From assembly GCF_003573695.1 (NCBI RefSeq), contig NC_039366.1, positions 158,385,072 to 158,449,071 on the forward strand: a DNA stretch of 64,000 bases. Reading direction: 5' to 3'. The translations under genes were made by a program, and so were the position numbers. Shown one piece after another: positions 48,261 to 60,760 of this stretch. This DNA is from Papaver somniferum. Taxonomy: Eukaryota > Streptophyta > Magnoliopsida > Ranunculales > Papaveraceae. Within the stretch, counting starts at the first letter, position 1. Every line of letters begins with the position of its first letter. The notes beneath the pieces were generated by a model. The model saw nothing but the letters and a program-made list of their open reading frames with translations, searched no databases and was not told the DNA's origin.

Positions 48261-50442
48261 TGTTAGAGCACTGCTCGGTCGAACTCGCAAGCGTTGCTAT
48301 ATCAATCTTGTTTGTCAAGTTTAGGTGATCAAAACTATAAGTCTTAATTTCTAGTCTACTTATAGCTATGTCTCGGACTAGGATAGAATGTATAGTTGAG
48401 CTTTAGACTTCACGGCGTTCATCGATTGAAGACGAAGATCTATTGAGGAGATCTTGGAGGAACTTCATCAACAAAAGGTATGTGGAGACTAAAACTTATC
48501 TATCACTCAGAAGTTTACTCTATTTTATCTCATATTGAGACTAAGTCGTATAGCTATATATACTTTAACATTTTACACATTTGATATTTTGAGATGAGTT
48601 TAACTCGCTTATATCTTTCTCGAAATATGTGTTGGAAGCTTTTCTCTTTAGCTACGTTCATCATTATTCTTGACAAGTTTAGTTGGAAAAAAATTATTTG
48701 TTGGAAACTAAATAATGAGTCAGAAGATGATCATGTGAAAATTTCCTTGAAACATCTTATATGATTTGTGTGAGACAGTCATTTTATGTCGACTCAGAAT
48801 GTTTCGTATTGATCATTCGATCACTTGAAAATTGCTTATAAGCTAATGGTTTGTATGAGACAGCTATTTTCGTCTTCTAAGGATGTTTCAATGATTGAAA
48901 TGTGAGTTTAGAACAATTAACCATTGTCTTGAAGACTATATAAGGGAGAACTCTAGCAACTGGGAAACCTAATCCCCACACCTCCTGTATGATACTAGTT
49001 ACGACTAGAGTCGATTCTCCTTTAACCTAGGTTTTTCCTAAGACCATTATAGGTGTTGATACATGAAAATAATTACCCCTTAGCCGGGCTAGCGATCCCC
49101 TATAGGGGAGGCAAACCAAACATGAAACATGGGGGCCTTGGGGACTAAGGCCCAAGTCCACTAAAAGGTATCCATAAGACGGAAAGGATAAGGAGGAAAT
49201 TAATGGAAAAGGAGAAGGTTGTATTAGAGAAGGAGTGGCACTAGTGGTAATTTAGGAGGTTGAGGACATGTGACATGATGTCAGAAAAGGAAGGGCTTCT
49301 TGGATAGCCTATAAAAGGAAGCACATGGTACAATGGAAAGGGGACTTTTCTATTTCTCTCTCCTCTTGGGAATTGGGTGTGTTGTGGCTAGGACTTGTAA
49401 AACCAATATTATATTCACCGCTCAACAATAGGTTAATGACTTAAAGACTTCATTGGGATTCTGAAGCCAGACCCAACTATTTTCTCTGTAGTTGCGTGTT
49501 CTGATCTTACTTGTTCTATTATTTAGTACTATCTTCTCTAAGATTTGCTCGAAATTTATCTTCGATAGGTAAGATATAAAAAGTAATCACAAAACTCTTC
49601 GTCTCATTCTTTGTGATTCCACAGTAACTTGTTCTACTACCATATAGTTAAGTTATTGTGAGGTTATTGATATTTCTAGGTTGTTCTTCGGGAATATAAG
49701 ACCGGATTATCAATTGGTTCCTGTTCACCTTGATTTATCAAAAGACGGAACAAAAACTTCCTAGGTATTTCTGTGGGAGATAGATTTATCTATCAGAATA
49801 GACTTTTCTGTGGGAGACAGATTTGTTTATAAAGTCTTCGACTTTGGGTCGTAGCAGCTGTTAGTTGTGGGTGAGATCAGCTAAAGGAATCAAGTGCGTA
49901 GAGTCTTGTTAGGATTCATAGGCGTAAGGAACGCGACTGTACCTTGATCAGTGTGAGATTGGTTAGGGCTCAACTACATTCCAGTCTGAAGTTAACTGTC
50001 TGTAACGGTTTAATACAGTGTGGTGTTCAAATCTGGACTAGGTCCCGGGGTTTTTCTGCATTTGCGTTTTCCTCGTTAACAAAACTTCTGGTGTCTGTGT
50101 TATTTATTTTCCACATTATATCTGTTTATATAATTGAAATATCACAGGTTGTGCATAGTTCGATTAATTGGTAAATCCTACCTTTGGTTGTTGATTGAAA
50201 TTGATTGACACTTGAACGTTGGTCTATGGTACCGTCCAAGTTATTTCTCATATCAATCAAGCTCACGGGTTTCTATCTGTTAGATTGCAGATTGTATTGA
50301 GAAACTGAGATATAACTCTTGGATGTTTTTCCTTGATTGAGTCTGACTGTCTAATTGATTCTCTTGGAATTATATTGGAGTTAGTCCATATAGATTGTCG
50401 AACGAAATATTAGGTGTGGCTGTTAGACCCCCCGCTTTTTCA
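48261..50442 (+). mobile_element. SIRE-family solo LTR nested in the 3' LTR
   Basis: Starts TGTTAGAGCACTGC and ends CGCTTTTTCA, bracketed by perfect ATAAC (48256-48260 and 50443-50447). The uninterrupted site (GTTATAACGAAG) is seen in the 5' LTR at about 36211-36222, which confirms the insertion. A TATA box (CTATATAAGGG) lies near 48938. Without its own insert it is about 1.8 kb. No interior is attached. Confidence 0.92.
49054..49427 (+). mobile_element. 374-bp solo LTR nested inside the solo LTR
   Basis: Ends are TGTTGATACATG and CGCTCAACA, with the short inverted repeat TGTTGA/TCAACA, and it is bracketed by perfect ATAGG (49049-49053 and 49428-49432). The related LTR at 18535-20050 lacks it at the matching place (about 19010). 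A TATA box (CCTATAAAAGG) is at about 49310. Its parent family is not otherwise in the window. Confidence 0.9.
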
Positions 50443-51557
50443 ATAACGAAGAAGTTATGAGTAATTTATTAAAGAAACACTTATAATTGTGGCTAAGGTT
50501 GATTTTGTGAATAGGAAATTGTACACGAAGTTTTTGCAACAGTTGAATACGTGACTAAAAACCTATTTTGGTCAAGTATTTAGGTGTTTCCTAACCTAGA
50601 AAAGATAGTTTTATTTCCTAGCAACCTAGCCTTGATCATTCACTACAAATAAGGGTTTCGTGTAACCACACAACCTATCCCTTGAAAAATTGTGTGTTGC
50701 AGAAGGTTGTTTTCCATATCTTTGTTCTTAACGAACAAGAATGAGATTTCAAAATACTTTACTTGGGGATCGTAAAGCATGGGAACGATATCATCTTTGA
50801 TAGTTACGAAACCTATCCTAGGTGTTTTTCATAAACCCTAGTTTTGATAGTCAAGATATATCTATATTTTTCTAGGTGATCTTGTGAGAAGGATCAATTA
50901 GATTACGGAACCGTAAACCCTAATTGTTTAAGAGTAACTTTTAAAGAGAATTGGAGCTCAGCCAGAATATTTTCAAGAATATATTTTAAAGAGAATTGGT
51001 GTTCTACTAGAAGATTTAAGAAAAGAATTCTTAAAGAGAATTGATGTTCTGCTAGGTGTTCTACAGGTGCACGAATACAACTGAAGCAGGTATTACATCT
51101 AGTCTGAATAGGTAGTAGGTAATTCGTGTAACAACTTATAATCAGTGTGTGTTCAATCTGGACTAGGTCCATGGGTTTTTCTACCAGATTGTAGTTTTCC
51201 TCGTTAACAAAAATTTCTGGTGTATGTGTTATTACTTTTCCATATTATATTGTTTTATCTTTATAAATGAAATATCATAGGTCGTACGTATTTAAACCTG
51301 GATAGTATTAATTCAACTGTACGGAACCTACAAGACTAATTCTTGTTGAATTCGTATCTTGAAATATAGATTACAATACTTGCTCTTGTTGGAATGCGGT
51401 TCGTGAACAATTTGGGTAATATACAAGGTTTACCTTGTTAAAAAAATCTTAAAACAGTTTTGCAACATGAATGTATATATTATACAAGTATTGTTCTTAT
51501 AGGTTCCCGAATGAAAAGGTTGGTGGTGTATTTGATACCCCCTACGTTTTCAAAGAC

Positions 51558-52860
51558 AGTTAAACGTCACCCCGAGTCTATCGTCAAACTCAAGACTCTT
51601 TAAAGTTATCCCGAGTCTGGGTAGGTTTAGTGCTCTAATTAAATGTCACGATGAATAATAAGCCTCTACCATAACTCATCTTCAGGCCTGGATCCGCCAT
51701 AGCGCCTCTTCAGGCCTAGATATACTTTGTCCCGTAATAAATGAATTGTGGTGTTTATCATTCAATAGATTAACTGTCATGCATCTGTTCTTCACTAGAT
51801 GGAAGGTTATGCTAGGTTAATACCCAACCTTAGCATCTGCCTTGCTCCTATAATTAGACAAGGAATTTCCTTTCTCTATGAATGGTCAAGCAACATCATT
51901 TGTATCCTCTTCACAGAGTTGGCCACGCCTCCACTCATATATCGACAGAAGGTAATCCTAGGTCAATACTTGACCAGTATTAAGTCATAGCGCCTCTTCA
52001 AGACCTACCTTTCTCTAAGCCTCTTCACAGAGTCGGCGCCCCACTCTTTTCCTACAAAGGAAACATCAATAACTAGGTCATACTTGAACTCAACCAAGAT
52101 TGAGCTCTCCTCATAATACACGCATCTTCAACAAGCCTCTCAGAGCTCTTCAGATGATTCATAATGTCCTCCACATGCAAACATGTGTTTTTCTCCATGT
52201 AAAGTTAAGACAACTCTAGAGAATACTACCGCACCATACCCGAGCCACCTTATTCTGTGAACTCTTCTGCCCCTGAATCCCTACCATCATTGTGAATACT
52301 AGACACCTCATGCATGAAGGTTGATTACGTCACTAATAAAGGAAAAAACTTAAGGTTTTGGTTTAGCGGTTTATGGCATGTGTGAGTATCAACCTACACA
52401 CGCGGAAAGAGAATAGTCGATCACAAGGGTCAGCTGCGGAGGATACACTCAACCCTTGTTCTATCCTTGGTTATTCATGAAATAAGGTGAAGCTGTTTAT
52501 CCTTACTCCTCATCCTTATCTCACCGACTAGATATTATGGTTTTGCAGAGATATAAATAGAACAAATCTCGGTCATTCTGAATACAACAGAACAATAACA
52601 TCAAGTTCACAACTATAGACAATAGCTTTCCCTATCAAAGCCTCCTCTTCTGCAATTTTTTGCAACTAAGAACTCTTGTCTCATCTCTTTGATCTTCCCT
52701 TGCTAAACTAATATTACCTCTCCATATTCAACTGAAGGATCCCTTGAATGTCCATTTTCTTGGTTTAGGAAGGAATGTTCATAATTAGTCTTCATCCCCC
52801 ACGTCAACCTTAACCATTATTTACCTTTTTTATCCCTCTCCTATTTTTCCTTATTGATAT
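51558..52860 (+). repeat. Continuation of possible older LTR
   Basis: See 35204-35772. Contains the repeated phrase GCGCCTCTTCAGGCCTAGAT and relatives (51660-52040), the TATA box at about 52550 and a transcribed-leader-like stretch after it. No gene. Confidence 0.35.
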
Positions 52861-55293
52861 ATTGGCGATCACGGTGGAAAGGTTTGTCACTCATTCATAG
52901 ATTTATATCACAATTATGGTTGTCACCATGAAGGAAGTTGATTCTTCAACCACCAACCATGAAAAAAATGTTCCCAGAAAGCTAAATTTAAACTTTATGC
53001 CGAATGAATGATTTTTTGTCCGCATGCAAAATGTTTCTAGAATACTGAAAAAGAAATTCAAAAGACGCCCCACCTCTATTGTGAATGGCGCCATGTATAT
53101 CATAGACTCGTCTAAGGCAATAGATCCTTATCAGGGTCTCTCTCACATCAAAAGAACGCTCAGATATAATGAACTTGTTAGTTTGAAGTCTAAGATTTCC
53201 TTAATCTTGGCCCACGGTACAAAAAGGTCCTAGTGACCCCCTTGCTAAAAAAATCTTCTATTAGATCTCAAAAATATTAGCTATGATCCTCGACAAGCTC
53301 CGAGAAACCCAACAGAATCTTACAAGATCTCATATCAACATCCTGACTTACCTGAAAAACGCTTGTTGAGTATTAGTTAGAATATTCCAACGCACCTTGA
53401 ACAAAACACGTCTATCAAAGAGGGAGTAATCAAAACACCTAAGAATAACACGGATGGAAGTCATAACGCGATAAACCTCATTTGTGGAGACGATGCTCAC
53501 AACAAACGTGGGAAGCAAAGGAAAAATTATCGAACGGTTTCATATCTCTCAATGACCATATGACATTAGAAACTCAAAGTTTTTGTTGAAAAAATTCTCT
53601 AAAATTCGTCTAGTTCGAAACCACTCGACCTGATCGGGAGTAACCTAGGAAGTGTGCTACACTGCTATTTTCCTCATAATTCCTTTATTCTTCATCCGAT
53701 TGACCTCGTCGTTTTTCATTGGATTTTTATTTCCATTATCTACTGAATAAAGGGAGGAACACTTGAAAATGATTCTACAAATTCATGACCCGAGAAAAAC
53801 ATTGTTTGGAACGTGCTTATACTTAAACCCTTATTGTGATACGTCTTATGGTATATAACTGTACATGATAACCGTGATACAGATAGTTGAGGAGCGTTCC
53901 ATTAACATGCTCCATTTCGACAGGTTTTGACAGGATGATATCACCCGTTGGATGCTAACATAGAAACCGTAGAGATCTTTCCTTTAAATTTCGGGTTATT
54001 GGACATCCGACATGAAATCAACTAATTTTTACTTCACGCATCTCAAGCTTATTTTCTCTCTCATCTCACCCGTAACACATAAAATGTTAGGATTTATATT
54101 GAATCATTGACTATATACTTTGAAGTAAGAATAGTGATCGATCATCGATGATTTAATTATTAGTTAGGGTAAGTAAAGAAGATAAAGTATTTTTTTCAAA
54201 ATCATCCGAGTTCTTGAGAAATTGTTACATATGGAAAATGGGTTTGTATGTTTGCTTTAATGGTATATCATCAATCTTTTCATGGTTTTGTTTTTTGCTT
54301 TCTTTGTAAGGAAAAATCGATGGGATTGGTGTCCCTTATTAGTTAGGAATTATCCCGATTCGTCTGAGGAAACAAATAATCAATCGGTGACCTACATCAT
54401 CAAACAAGATTCTAAATTGATGAAGATGGAGAAATGAAATAATCCCTATTTATCTTGAGGTTGTTGTCACTTATTAGTCAGGAACAGCTGATTTATTTAT
54501 GTTCGTCTGAGTAATTAAACAAGTATTATTTATTAGGTTTTAAGCATGATGTTGGATATATATATATATGATGATGAATTTTATGAAGAACTCATAACAT
54601 GATATCTACCAGATAGTGCCATAACTTTCATACTAAATGGAAAGAAAAAGGAAATAAAATTTCTTATCAAACAAAAAATGACAGAGGATTACAAGAAGTT
54701 CGGGGGAGAGAGAAGAGGAATAAATAATTTGAAGTCAATAACGTGTGGTATCATTATGGGTATCCAGTAACCCAGATGGAAAGAATCCCTACTACCATCT
54801 TTATGTTAACGGATCATATCATCCTGTTAAAATCCTGTCACTATCCATTCTTGTTGTAGAATGGCCTGGCCAGGTTTATTATCGCTTCAAATAGACTTTG
54901 CTTTTTTAGGTCACCATCACTAGCCAGTTAGATTGGCATGGTTTTTAGCACTTATACATATTTTTGCTTTTTAATGTAAAAAATGTAAAAAAACATGTTA
55001 AAATCCTGTCAAAATGGGGCATGTCAATAGAACGCCCCTTTAGATAGTTTTGTTCACAAAATACAACTGTGGTTTTCTCCGTCCATTTTTCATCTTTGTA
55101 ACATGTTTGTTCCAAACAACACCAAAATAATGGGTTTTCTGTAACCCACTGTACAAAACGGGTTTTAATATTGGGCTTTTCGTAGCCCACGATATGTTTG
55201 AAGGCCTCCTATTACTTCCATCAATCAAAATTAGAACGAAACCAGAGAGAATTTTAAAGAAGTTTTGCAAAGGTTAGGGAGAGAGGGAAGAAA
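52861..55293. other. Unassigned DNA up to the methyltransferase gene
   Basis: 52861-54100 may be interior of the older gypsy element, but no gag or pol domain was recognised. 54100-55293 should contain the promoter of the methyltransferase gene; no TATA box can be assigned with confidence. Confidence 0.35.
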
Positions 55294-55408
55294 ATGATTT
55301 CCTCTTCGGTGCATCAACGAACTGATTCAACTCACTATAGACTTTACGAGTTTGCTAAAACTGCCCTCATCAAAATATTTGTGTCTCCATATGCCACGGT
55401 ATTTCTTC

Positions 55409-55439
<31 letters not shown>

Positions 55440-58090
55440 CTCTCGGAATTAGTTTCTTTGTCTAATTTGTTGTTTTGAATAAATTTTAGGTTTGTGATTT
55501 GTATTGTGGAGCTGGAATAGATACAGATAAATGGGATGATTCACAAATTGGTCATTACATTGGAATAGGTATAAGAAATAAGCTTGACTTAATAATACCC
55601 TCATGTGTCAAATTATCAAAAGAAACTAAAATTTTGATTTTTATGTTGTAATTTAATGAATTATGTGTTTGTTTTTATAGATGGTTTTTCTGCTGGAGTT
55701 AACGAAGCTCGGGATATTTGGGAGAATCATAAAAAAGGTTGTCCTGCTGATTTCTGTAATGTAGATCCTTGTGTGGTAAGTACATTCACTTTGCCATGAA
55801 ACCCTCAGCATTAATTTCTAAAACCCTATGTGTGCTCAACTTTCTGGTAAAAGTTGAGCAGTGGCGGACACTTCCAGGGGTACTTTCGCTGTTGCACATG
55901 ATACTGTTAGATGTTGTGTGTACTTGCACATTTTGAATATGTATGTTCAGAATTTTACGCGTCTCAGCTTTTTCTAACTCGCACATGTAGATGTGTCATC
56001 CGAACATAGCTAAAACCAGTGAACCTAGAAAGTTAACATCTATTACATTCTTCTTCGACAGGAGAACTTGGATTCTTATTTACAGGACAAGGGTATTCCT
56101 GCAGATATTGTTTGTTGCTTACAGCATTTGCAGGTATGTTTCTCATGTTTTAAGTTTTGTTTTTATATTTGGCATAGCATCTGTAGCTGAAGCCAAGTAG
56201 AAAGAGTTTGTTTTGAATAATTTTGGGATTAATGTAAAATGCAGTTTTGTTTTGAAACTGAGGAGAGAGCTAAAAGTCTTCTTCGTAACGTGTCGTCATT
56301 GCTTAGACCAGGGGGTTATTTTTTCGGTATTACTCCTGACTCATCTACTATATGGTATGGATTTTTAACAACTTCTGGATTTATTTTTTTATTTTCTGTT
56401 CTCAGTACCGAATTTATAAATACAGTGTTCATGTACCGAAATTATAGTTATTTCCAACTTTTGGGTTTGTAATACACTTATTTTTCGTGCAAATGTGTAA
56501 GTAGTATGTTTCAAGTTCACAGGTTTTACATGGTTAGCTAAGGCATGTTTGATAAAGAAATAAAAAAAGGGTTGAACCTGTGAAAGTTGTGTACGAGCTT
56601 TTGTGCAGTGCTGCTTTTCTTCTTGAAGATTCCTTATGCGATTATCTAGTTTCTTGTGATTGAGACCTCTAATTTGCATCCATGCTGGGTGTAGCTGTAG
56701 ATTTTCTTGCTTTAGATTCAACCATTTGTATGCGAGATTTTATTAGTGAGACTGATTTCTGTTGAAATCCTCTAGGGCAAAATATCAGAAGAATGTTGAA
56801 GCGTCGCACAACAGAGTAGGTGGAATGAAGCCGAACATAGTTCCCAACTGCATAAGATCAGAGAACTACATGATCACTTTTGAAGTCGAGGAAGAGAAGT
56901 ATAAACAATAAGCTCTTCAACACATTGTCCTCTTTCTTAAGTCGGTTTTCTAAACATTCTTGTTTTTCAGATTCCCTTTATTCGGAAAAAAGTACCAGCT
57001 GAAATTTGCCAATGACAACAATTCTGAGATCCACTGCTTAGTCCATTTTCCAAGCCTTATCAGGTTAGTAAATCTGAATAGGTAATAGATGGAGGTGAAA
57101 TAGTGCAGGGTTCTTGTTCATGACCATTATTTATGTTCTTTCTACAGTTTAAATTTGTATCCATTTAATAACTGAAAATAAAATATTAATACTGATTAGG
57201 TTGGCTAGAGAAGTTGGTCTTGAGTATGTTGAGATTCAAAACTTGACTGAGTTCTACGAGGATAACAGGTATCTAAATGTGTATTTTGCATTTCTGTTTT
57301 TCTCTGAAATATTGTTTGTGGGTATAGCTCCTCATGCATTACTTTATCCTTAAAACTGCAACCAATGCGTATTTATGATTTATTCAGAATTGCGTTTGTC
57401 TGACATTTCGGTGAAGATTTTCATTAGCGAGTGTTGTGTGCAGTATTATTAAAAATAATTCTTACAAAAGCTGAAAGTGTGTTCACTGGCCTAAAGGGCA
57501 CAATTTGCAGGTATGCTTCATAATGTCTCTCCAAACTTTGTGGACCCTAGAGGACGACTTCTTCCTCGGTCTATTGATATCTTAGGTACTGAACTTTCTT
57601 TTGTCTTCTCTGTTTTCTTCCTACTTCACGCCCTCACATCTTACGGCCTGCAATACGTACATGTTAACCATCTGTTATGTCGTCTGTTGCAGGATTATAT
57701 ACAACTTTTATCTTCCAAAAGCCTGATCCAGATATTACGCCCCCTATAATGACACCCAGAACGCCAGAAGCAACTTATTTTCCTGAAGAAGTAATTTCTC
57801 TCTTGTGATTTTAATACCATCATTCTTTGTGCTATTTTACTAGTTTCTACTATATTCTAAGTCTGAGAAAACATTGTTTTTGTTTACTTCAGCCTGAATG
57901 GCAAGGAAGCAGCCGGAGACGTCAGAGTTCAGTTGGGACAGATGACGAAAAGAGTACTTATCAAGACCCATCATCATCTATAAGCACCAACGATATACCG
58001 GAGGAGGAAAAGGGGATATTGGGACCTGGGCCAGCAGATTTACGGTTCCCAGAGGTTTACAAACCTGACTTTATACGGCATATTGGGTAG
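55294..58090 (+). CDS. mRNA cap guanine-N7 methyltransferase (plant type 2-like), 11 exons
   Basis: Exons: 55294-55398, 55490-55568, 55681-55775, 56062-56133, 56245-56354, 56776-56898, 56971-57063, 57200-57268, 57497-57585, 57693-57790, 57893-58090. All introns are GT-AG, and the 1131-bp reading frame encodes 376 aa with no stop. The enzyme transfers methyl from S-adenosylmethionine to N7 of the guanosine cap of nuclear mRNA. Motif I, DLYCGAGIDTDKW, is at residues 38-50; GIDGFSAGVNEAR follows; exon 4-5 gives the PADIVCCLQH and FCFETEE region; RPGGYFFGITPDSSTIW is at 138-154; and NLVDPRGRLLPR-like and FIFQKPDPD words are near the end. The C-terminal ~60 residues are Ser/Glu-rich. The length is close to the second plant cap methyltransferase (Arabidopsis At3g52210 type). 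The start is the first ATG of the frame, directly before the conserved domain. The exon 9 acceptor (CTAAAG) was chosen by homology to give RAQFAG; see findings. It looks functional. Confidence 0.9.
55405..55442 (+). repeat. TTTC microsatellite in intron 1
   Basis: About seven tandem TTTC/TTCT units followed by CTCTCTC, within the first intron of the methyltransferase gene, near its donor site. Likely polymorphic in length. Confidence 0.85.
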
Positions 58091-58432
58091 ACTAGACTTG
58101 TTTAATCAGCTGCCCTTGGTGAATCCATATGGGTAAAGAAAAAAACAGTATATTTGAACGAAAATGCGACAGTTATGTAATTTTATTGCGGTGAAAAAAC
58201 GTAAAAGAGATTGCAATTGTGCCGTCGGTGTAACCTAGATAAATTTTTATAACATCGTAACTTAGTGATGCAAGAAATTATGCCCAAATGATGCAATTTC
58301 GTGCTTGTGACTAACTCAAATGATGCACCTTTGGATTGGCCGAATGTCACATCAAACCTCCAAGAATTCGGGTCACCATGCAAGAATTAACAAGATTGTT
58401 CCGGAAAAAAGTTCTGACAAAATAAAAAAATG
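58091..58432. other. 3' flank of methyltransferase gene
   Basis: Probable 3' UTR and spacer; no other gene seen before the tRNA. Confidence 0.4.
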
Positions 58433-58505
58433 CACACCCGGTGGGGATCGAACCCACAATCGCCTGATTAGAAGTCAGACGCCTTATCCATTAGGCCACG
58501 GGTGC
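58433..58505 (-). tRNA. tRNA-Arg (anticodon UCU)
   Basis: The minus strand folds as a full 73-nt tRNA without intron. The acceptor stem GCACCCG pairs with CGGGTGT (one G-U at the end), the D arm is GGCCTAATGGATAAGGC, the anticodon arm has loop CTTCTAA with anticodon TCT reading AGA, and the T arm is GTGGG-TTCGATC-CCCAC. The B-box GGTTCGATCC is perfect. There is a T-rich run (TTTTTT) downstream on the minus strand at about 58423-58430, suited to polymerase III termination. It looks functional. Confidence 0.95.
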
Positions 58506-59429
58506 TAGTTGATACAGAAACGTGTATCAAACTATTCATTTTATTCTTCCAGATAAAAGGTGCTACCCGCCAGTCCCCACATTTCCCCATCCAGGAGTTG
58601 CCATCTTTGGCAGACCTGACTGGCTTACCTTTTGGAAGACAGTCGGCCACAAAATTAAACGAGTGATCACCTTCAAAATGTTTTTTCGTATAGTTTTGCA
58701 CGACTGAATTTCGGTAGTCAACATTTTGTAATCTTCACCCAATTTAGGGGGAAAAATGAATTTTGATTCTATGTTGTCATGGGCGTAAGGGGCCGCGGGG
58801 GTGGCGTCGGGTGTAAAATCTCGAGCCGCAGCGAGGAACAATAATTCTCACATAGGTTTATGTTTTTGACATAACTGGTAATTAACTTTTCTGTATTAGC
58901 TTGTAAATCTTAATGAAAAGATTTGCAAAAAATTTGGAAAGCTTTTTTTCCTTCACTATTGTTGAAGTAATTAGCAAAAACAACTAGGAATGATCTGTTT
59001 CTTAACATAATTAGCTTAGGGTTTTAAAATATTAATGTATGACTTAATAAAAAAAGATTTTTGGTAATATTTTTTTCCTTTTTTGGCACGAAATGCCACT
59101 TTGGCACCCAACAAACTGGCGCCTTGGCCTGAGCGCCTAAAAAGGCGATGCCTGGGCGCCACTTTTTAAAGTGGCATCTTCTTATCCACTGCGTGGCTCC
59201 CAAGTTCAGAATAAGGCCACTTTGGCGCCTTGGCCTGAGCACATTTGACAACATAGTTTTGATTTGAGAGAAAGGAATGACAAGATGATTTATCTCGTGT
59301 TCTTTTTTCTTTTCTATATCACTACATGAGTAATAAATAGTGAAAAACAAATGGTTTAAAGGTGTCTGGATATCAAAAGTAGAAGTTAGTCTCAAAGTCA
59401 GAAGTAAAAACAATCCGTTAAGTTTGATT
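58506..59429. other. Intergenic DNA with GC-rich direct repeat
   Basis: No gene. GGCGCCTTGGCCTGAGC occurs at about 59118 and 59223, each near CCACTTTGGC; between them is an imperfect palindrome around GCGCC/GGCGC and the pair AAAGTGGC/GCCACTTT. The rest is AT-rich. Confidence 0.45.
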
Positions 59430-59521
59430 TAACCCTAAATATAAGAAGATATAGAAGCTGGAGTTTTCCTCTGAAACTTTATTATTCAAACCCTAGACTT
59501 ATCTTCTGTGACTCTCAACCA

Positions 59522-60644
59522 ATGGAATCTGGAAGTAATAGCCATCTGATGGAAATCACTGAAAAAATGAAGCTTGTTAATATTAAAAGGAATAGGGGAG
59601 TGATTGGTTCTGCAAAGAATCTCAATGAAGCAGCAGAGGCATGGACAAACAGCTTGATTGGGAAACTAATGACCAGAGCTGAGGAATATGAAGATGTTGA
59701 GCCATCAAAAATGAAGGATGAGATGAACATTCTTTGGAAAACCTTCAAAAAAAAAAAAAAAAGGAAACTTAGAGTGGTAGGAACAAATCTTTATGTTATT
59801 AAGTTTATCTCTCAACAAGATATAAAGGATGTTACTAAAAAATCTCCCTGGAATGCTCTTAAGTGTTTGCTAGCTCTGCAAGAGTACACAACAGAGATTG
59901 CTTATAAGGATTATGTTTTCACGAAACAAGAATGGAATGTGCAATTTTAAGGGTTTACTATTGGAGCCTCATCATGAAGTTGTTGTTACTGAAGCTATTG
60001 AAGATTTGGGAAAGAAGATATCCACAGAGCCCAAGAATTGCAGGCCACGTTATGGTAGTATGATCACTACACGTATTGAAGTTGATCTTAAAACACCTCT
60101 TAAAAGAGGTGAGTGGTGGAACATAAATGCGGGAGAACCAATATGGATACGATATCATTGGGTAAAACAACCACATAACTTATATGGTCAATGTCATATT
60201 GTAGATCATGATGATGATATTTTTGAAGGTGTAGCTGAAATCTTAAAAGACGGAGCAATGACTATGGAGGAATATGAGCAACATTGCATCAATAAGGGCA
60301 AAGCTATTGATGAGAAACCAGGAGGAGAAAATGAGGAGAAGATTAATGAATTTATTCATGTTGAAAAAGTGCAAAACTTCTCGAGGAAGCTGATGATAAT
60401 AGGAACACTAAAAGAGCTAGAAATCAGCCCAATCTTACTAATGGAAGTGACCCTTCCATCCAAAATCCAATACTGGGTACTCATGGAAGGAACTTAACTG
60501 ATAATGCAAAGACTCATACTACAAGTACTCATACTAATTTCATAGTTGGACTTGAAATGGTTGCTTATGAGGATTCTGATACTGGCTCAAAGACTAGTTC
60601 TGCGCAAAATCAAGAGAACCATGCAGTTAAGGTAATTACTCGCT
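59522..60644 (+). pseudogene. LINE ORF1 (DUF4283-type), frameshifted
   Basis: In three frame pieces: 59522-59950, then from about 59940 to 60420, then to a stop at about 60643. The first part matches the DUF4283 domain found at the N-terminus of plant LINE ORF1 and related proteins (WKTFKKKKKRKLRVVGTNLYVIKFI). The second has a region like the zinc-knuckle domain of these proteins (PIWIRYHWVKQPHNLYGQCHIVDHDD), where the usual CYxCGxIGH cysteines are mostly gone. A run of 16 A at about 59747-59762 may be a site of slippage. Its role would be to bind the LINE RNA. Confidence 0.72.
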
Positions 60645-60760
60645 AAATACATCTTTATTTTCTTTAGTCAGTCACTAACCATTTTAATTTTACAGTTATT
60701 AGCATTGGTATTAATTTTTGTTGCATTAGTGTAAATAGTTGCATTTATCAAAATAACATA

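Larger units (their letters stand above)
35778..51552 (+). mobile_element. SIRE-like Copia element, pol-less, with four nested or internal insertions
   Basis: The outer ends are TGTTAGAGCATTGC at 35778 and CCTACGTTTTCA at 51552, bracketed by perfect AAGAC (35773-35777 and 51553-51557). The 5' LTR is 35778-36426 plus about 42037-42790, interrupted by 5.6 kb that includes a solo LTR. The interior is 42791-47829, with a broken SIRE-type gag and no pol. The 3' LTR is 47830-51552 with a solo LTR in it, which in turn holds another. The two host LTR halves align over about 1.4 kb in total. The end of the 5' LTR and the primer site are deleted. Long LTRs, gag with coiled coil after the zinc knuckle, and a long 3' interior fit the SIRE/Maximus group. 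Confidence 0.82.
47830..51552 (+). repeat. 3' LTR of SIRE-like element, holding a nested solo LTR
   Basis: Starts TGTTAAAAGT (TGTTAGAGCA in the 5' copy) and ends TACGTTTTCA. Without the nested 48261-50442 and one duplicated ATAAC it is about 1.54 kb. The AAGAC just before its start is part of the purine tract and should not be read as a target duplication of a solo LTR, because the 5' LTR at 35778 has the true one. Confidence 0.82.

Noticed and set aside
47825..51557. Reading the LTR at 47830-51552 as a solo LTR because AAGAC flanks both sides
   Set aside because: The left AAGAC is part of the polypurine tract of the interior. A matching 5' LTR at 35778 has AAGAC on its outer side, and SIRE-type gag lies between the two LTRs.
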